The position numbers were made by a program, and so were the translations under genes. Shown here piece by piece: positions 22,109-23,944 of a DNA stretch of 23,944 bases. Under the pieces are notes generated by a model. It was not told the origin of the DNA and searched no databases. It saw nothing but the letters and a program-made list of their open reading frames with translations. The stretch covers positions 1 to 23,944 of the forward strand of contig CAYWJP010000009.1 in assembly GCA_964458715.1 (NCBI GenBank). Direction: 5' to 3'. This stretch comes from UBA2773 sp964458715 (GTDB lineage Bacteria > Patescibacteriota > Minisyncoccia > Moranbacterales > DUUL01). Position 1 is the first letter of the stretch; the number at the start of each line of letters is the position of its first letter.

Positions 22109-23638
22109 TTAAACCTTTTTATTTTCTATTTTTATAATTTCAGCGCCGAAACTTCCATCTTCCAATTCTACTTTTACCACTTCACCCAATTTAAGTTTTT
22201 TGATTGAATTAATTATTTTCCGCCTTTCCGAATAAACTACTCCGTAACCCTTTTTTAAAATATTTTTAGGATTCAAAATATTGATTTTAGCCTCACGAAG
22301 TTCCAACCAACCAATCTCTTTTTTAACACTAAATTCTACCCCAGAAATTAATTTTTTAGCTAAACTATTTATACTTTGAAGCTTACCGCTTATTTGAAAT
22401 ATCTTCTCGTTCAATAAAAACACCCAATTTTTAGTTAGCTGATTAAATTCACTAAAAATTCTCTCCACTCTGGAACTTAAACGATTTAGATAATTAGAAA
22501 TTTGATTTTGAAATTGATTTAAAAATTCTCCTTCAGTTATTTTTAAGCTTTCCCCTAGATCCAAACATTCATCTAAAATATTTTCTCTAAATTGACTAAT
22601 TTGAGTAGCCACGATAGACGGAGTTGAACAATTAAAATCCGAACTCATTCCTACAAATGTTTCGTCATTCTCGTGTCCTATTCCTGTCATAATGGGTATT
22701 TTAGAAGCAACTACCGCTTCTACTACTCGCTCACTATTAAAAGCTTTTAAACTTTCCCAACTGCCTCCGCCTCGAATAATCACAATAATATCTAAATTTT
22801 TAGCTTGTTTATTAAAAAAATTAATCGCTTCAATAATGGAATTTTCAGCTTGATCCCCCTCAACATAAACATTCTTTAAAAAAACCTCTAAACCAAAATC
22901 AGCCAAATTTCTCCGAAAATCATGAATGGCGGCTCCATTATTGGAAGTTATCAAGCCGATTCTTTTAATTATAGTCGGCAAGTTTCTTTTTCGCTCCTCA
23001 CCAAAGTAGCCTTTATCTAATAATTTTTTTCTTAATTTTTCCAAAATTTTCTTATAGCTCCCTTCTCCTACCGGCTCAATTCGACTAATCATAAATTTAA
23101 AATTCCCGTTTTTAGGATAAATCGAAGACATCCCATAAATAACTACTTCTAAACCATCTTCTAATAAATGACTCAGATATTGAAAATTATTCCGAAAAAC
23201 CACGCACTGAATAGTAGATTCATGATCATTGACATCTTTTAAATCAAAAAAAGCCAAGCCTCTCTCGACTCCACTTAAATCATTAATTTCCCCGCTAATT
23301 TTTGTCTCTCCAAATTGTTGAACGGTTAAATTAATAAAATTTATATACTGAGCGACTGACAAAACCGCTTCGTCATTAGAAAAATTTTTCTCCTGATTTT
23401 CTATTTCATTCTCTTTTAAACTTTCATCAAAATTAATTATGTTCAAAACTTCTTGACCATATTTTTGCACTTTTCGAGGTCCCCAACCAGAAAGACTTTC
23501 TAATTCTTGAGGACTTGTTGGCTTCAGTCTCAGGGCATCTTCTAGATTTTTATTAGTCAAAATATAATAAGCCGGCTTTCCGGATCTTTGAGCTAACTCG
23601 TCTCGCCATTGTTTTAATTGTTGGATTTTTGAATTCAT
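22109..23638 (-). CDS. xseA: Exonuclease VII large subunit with N-terminal HRDC domain
   Basis: Exonuclease VII degrades single-stranded DNA from both ends. Residues about 4-70 are an HRDC-like domain (LKQWRDELAQRSGKPAYYIL, ALRLKPTSPQELESLSGWGPRKVQKYG), a nucleic-acid-binding unit known from RecQ and RNase D and not part of the usual XseA. Residues about 92-188 form the OB fold. The catalytic part follows with IGLITSNNGAAIHD near 227-240, RGGGSWESL at 289-297, GIGHENDET at 319-327 and CSTPS at 337-341. A long helical region and a small C-terminal beta domain (ILKKGYGVVYSERR) close the 509 residues. Usual XseA is about 400-450 residues. No xseB small-subunit gene is seen beside it. A weak leaderless promoter (TTAAAA, 17, TATATG at 23646-23674) is possible. 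Confidence 0.93.
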   Translation of the reverse strand: MNSKIQQLKQWRDELAQRSGKPAYYILTNKNLEDALRLKPTSPQELESLSGWGPRKVQKYGQEVLNIINFDESLKENEIENQEKNFSNDEAVLSVAQYINFINLTVQQFGETKISGEINDLSGVERGLAFFDLKDVNDHESTIQCVVFRNNFQYLSHLLEDGLEVVIYGMSSIYPKNGNFKFMISRIEPVGEGSYKKILEKLRKKLLDKGYFGEERKRNLPTIIKRIGLITSNNGAAIHDFRRNLADFGLEVFLKNVYVEGDQAENSIIEAINFFNKQAKNLDIIVIIRGGGSWESLKAFNSERVVEAVVASKIPIMTGIGHENDETFVGMSSDFNCSTPSIVATQISQFRENILDECLDLGESLKITEGEFLNQFQNQISNYLNRLSSRVERIFSEFNQLTKNWVFLLNEKIFQISGKLQSINSLAKKLISGVEFSVKKEIGWLELREAKINILNPKNILKKGYGVVYSERRKIINSIKKLKLGEVVKVELEDGSFGAEIIKIENKKV

Positions 23639-23944
23639 TTTAATGCATATATTTAAATTGAGGATTGTTTTTAATCATTATTTTTTTACGAAATTTATCA
23701 GTTGTGAGATAAATTATTTTTAAATTTTTGAGGTATTAACATTCGCTAAGCCAAGACAATTTTAAAAGAATTTAACCAAAAATAAAAGATTGTCCGCCTT
23801 GGCAAGTGACGCGAGACAGGCAGTAAAAATAATGTTCGAAAGCGCCCTCTGTACTAAAATTAACACAAATCCCCGGAAAAGAGAAAAGGGTGTATCAGTC
23901 CACCTCATTTTAGACAACAGATTATTATTTATTAAATAATCCAC
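23639..23944. other. Non-coding end region, no gene seen
   Basis: The 306 bases before xseA hold repeat copy B (23661-23794). After it comes a GC-richer patch (23791-23822) and a short REP-like inverted repeat (aaaagggtg...cacctcatttt, 23884-23911). Short open frames on both strands show no family resemblance. No tRNA-like fold was found. Confidence 0.5.
23661..23794. repeat. Dispersed-repeat copy B upstream of xseA
   Basis: The part 23706-23780 aligns with 2038-2112 in the same direction with about 14 differences over about 75 bp by eye. Internal pairing includes 23692-23699 with 23708-23715, and about 23710-23728 with 23757-23775. It is less palindromic at its ends than copy A. Confidence 0.65.

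Noticed and set aside
23762..23944. Short open frames on both strands at the right edge, including a plus-strand one from 23834.
   Set aside because: They cross repeat sequence, show no family resemblance and have no start signals.
23639..23944. A replication origin or DnaA-box cluster in this AT-rich end region.
   Set aside because: No DnaA-box series was seen, and no dnaA or dnaN gene is near.

Overview
The window is a compact, AT-rich bacterial chromosome segment carrying 27 protein genes, all on the minus strand. The genetic code is standard: TAA, TAG and TGA all act as stops. Several traits suggest a small-genome Candidate Phyla Radiation (Patescibacteria, possibly Parcubacteria-like) organism. 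Genes are tightly packed and nearly all lack a Shine-Dalgarno sequence. Some ribosomal proteins carry lysine-rich tails, an ADP-forming acyl-CoA synthetase is present, and the phosphoglycerate kinase is short. This placement is inferred from gene content and style, not from a phylogeny.

Layout from left to right (transcription runs right to left). 1-1965: a nucleotide-metabolism group with a HAD phosphatase cut by the left edge, two paralogous P-loop kinases and a dCMP deaminase. 2241-5606: an operon of a RodZ-like membrane HTH protein, RecA and two unrecognised membrane proteins. 5840-10818: a transcription-translation operon, infA-rpmJ-rpsM-rpsK-rpsD-rpoA-rplQ-rplM-rpsI. It has a strong promoter in front of infA and a strong terminator after rpsI, and includes a 37-codon rpmJ. 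11174-11881: an unrecognised soluble protein with its own promoter, terminator and the only clear Shine-Dalgarno in the window. 12115-15872: recJ with an ADP-forming acyl-CoA synthetase. 16048-19267: a PfkB sugar kinase, phosphoglycerate kinase and a GT4 glycosyltransferase. 19446-21848: secF, ruvC and yebC. 22109-23638: an exonuclease VII large subunit with an HRDC domain fused to its N-terminus. 23639-23944: no gene seen, only repeats.

The genes form ordinary housekeeping modules: DNA repair and recombination (RecA, RecJ, RuvC, XseA), translation and transcription, lower glycolysis and ATP from acetyl-CoA, dNTP supply, and protein export. I do not see a complete, clearly new defence or mobile system.

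The less ordinary material lies in the gaps. Many intergenic regions hold long imperfect palindromes of roughly 85-165 bp, often right after a stop codon. Three of them break up the normally tight infA-rpmJ-rpsM-rpsK-rpsD run. Two copies of one family (near 2038 and 23706) are about 80% alike by eye over about 75 bp. Two others (near 10147 and 10451) share an identical 26-bp arm. Other points for a second look are the HRDC-XseA fusion, the duplicated UPF0200-like kinases beside dCMP deaminase, the two unknown membrane genes behind recA, and the unknown gene at 11174-11881.
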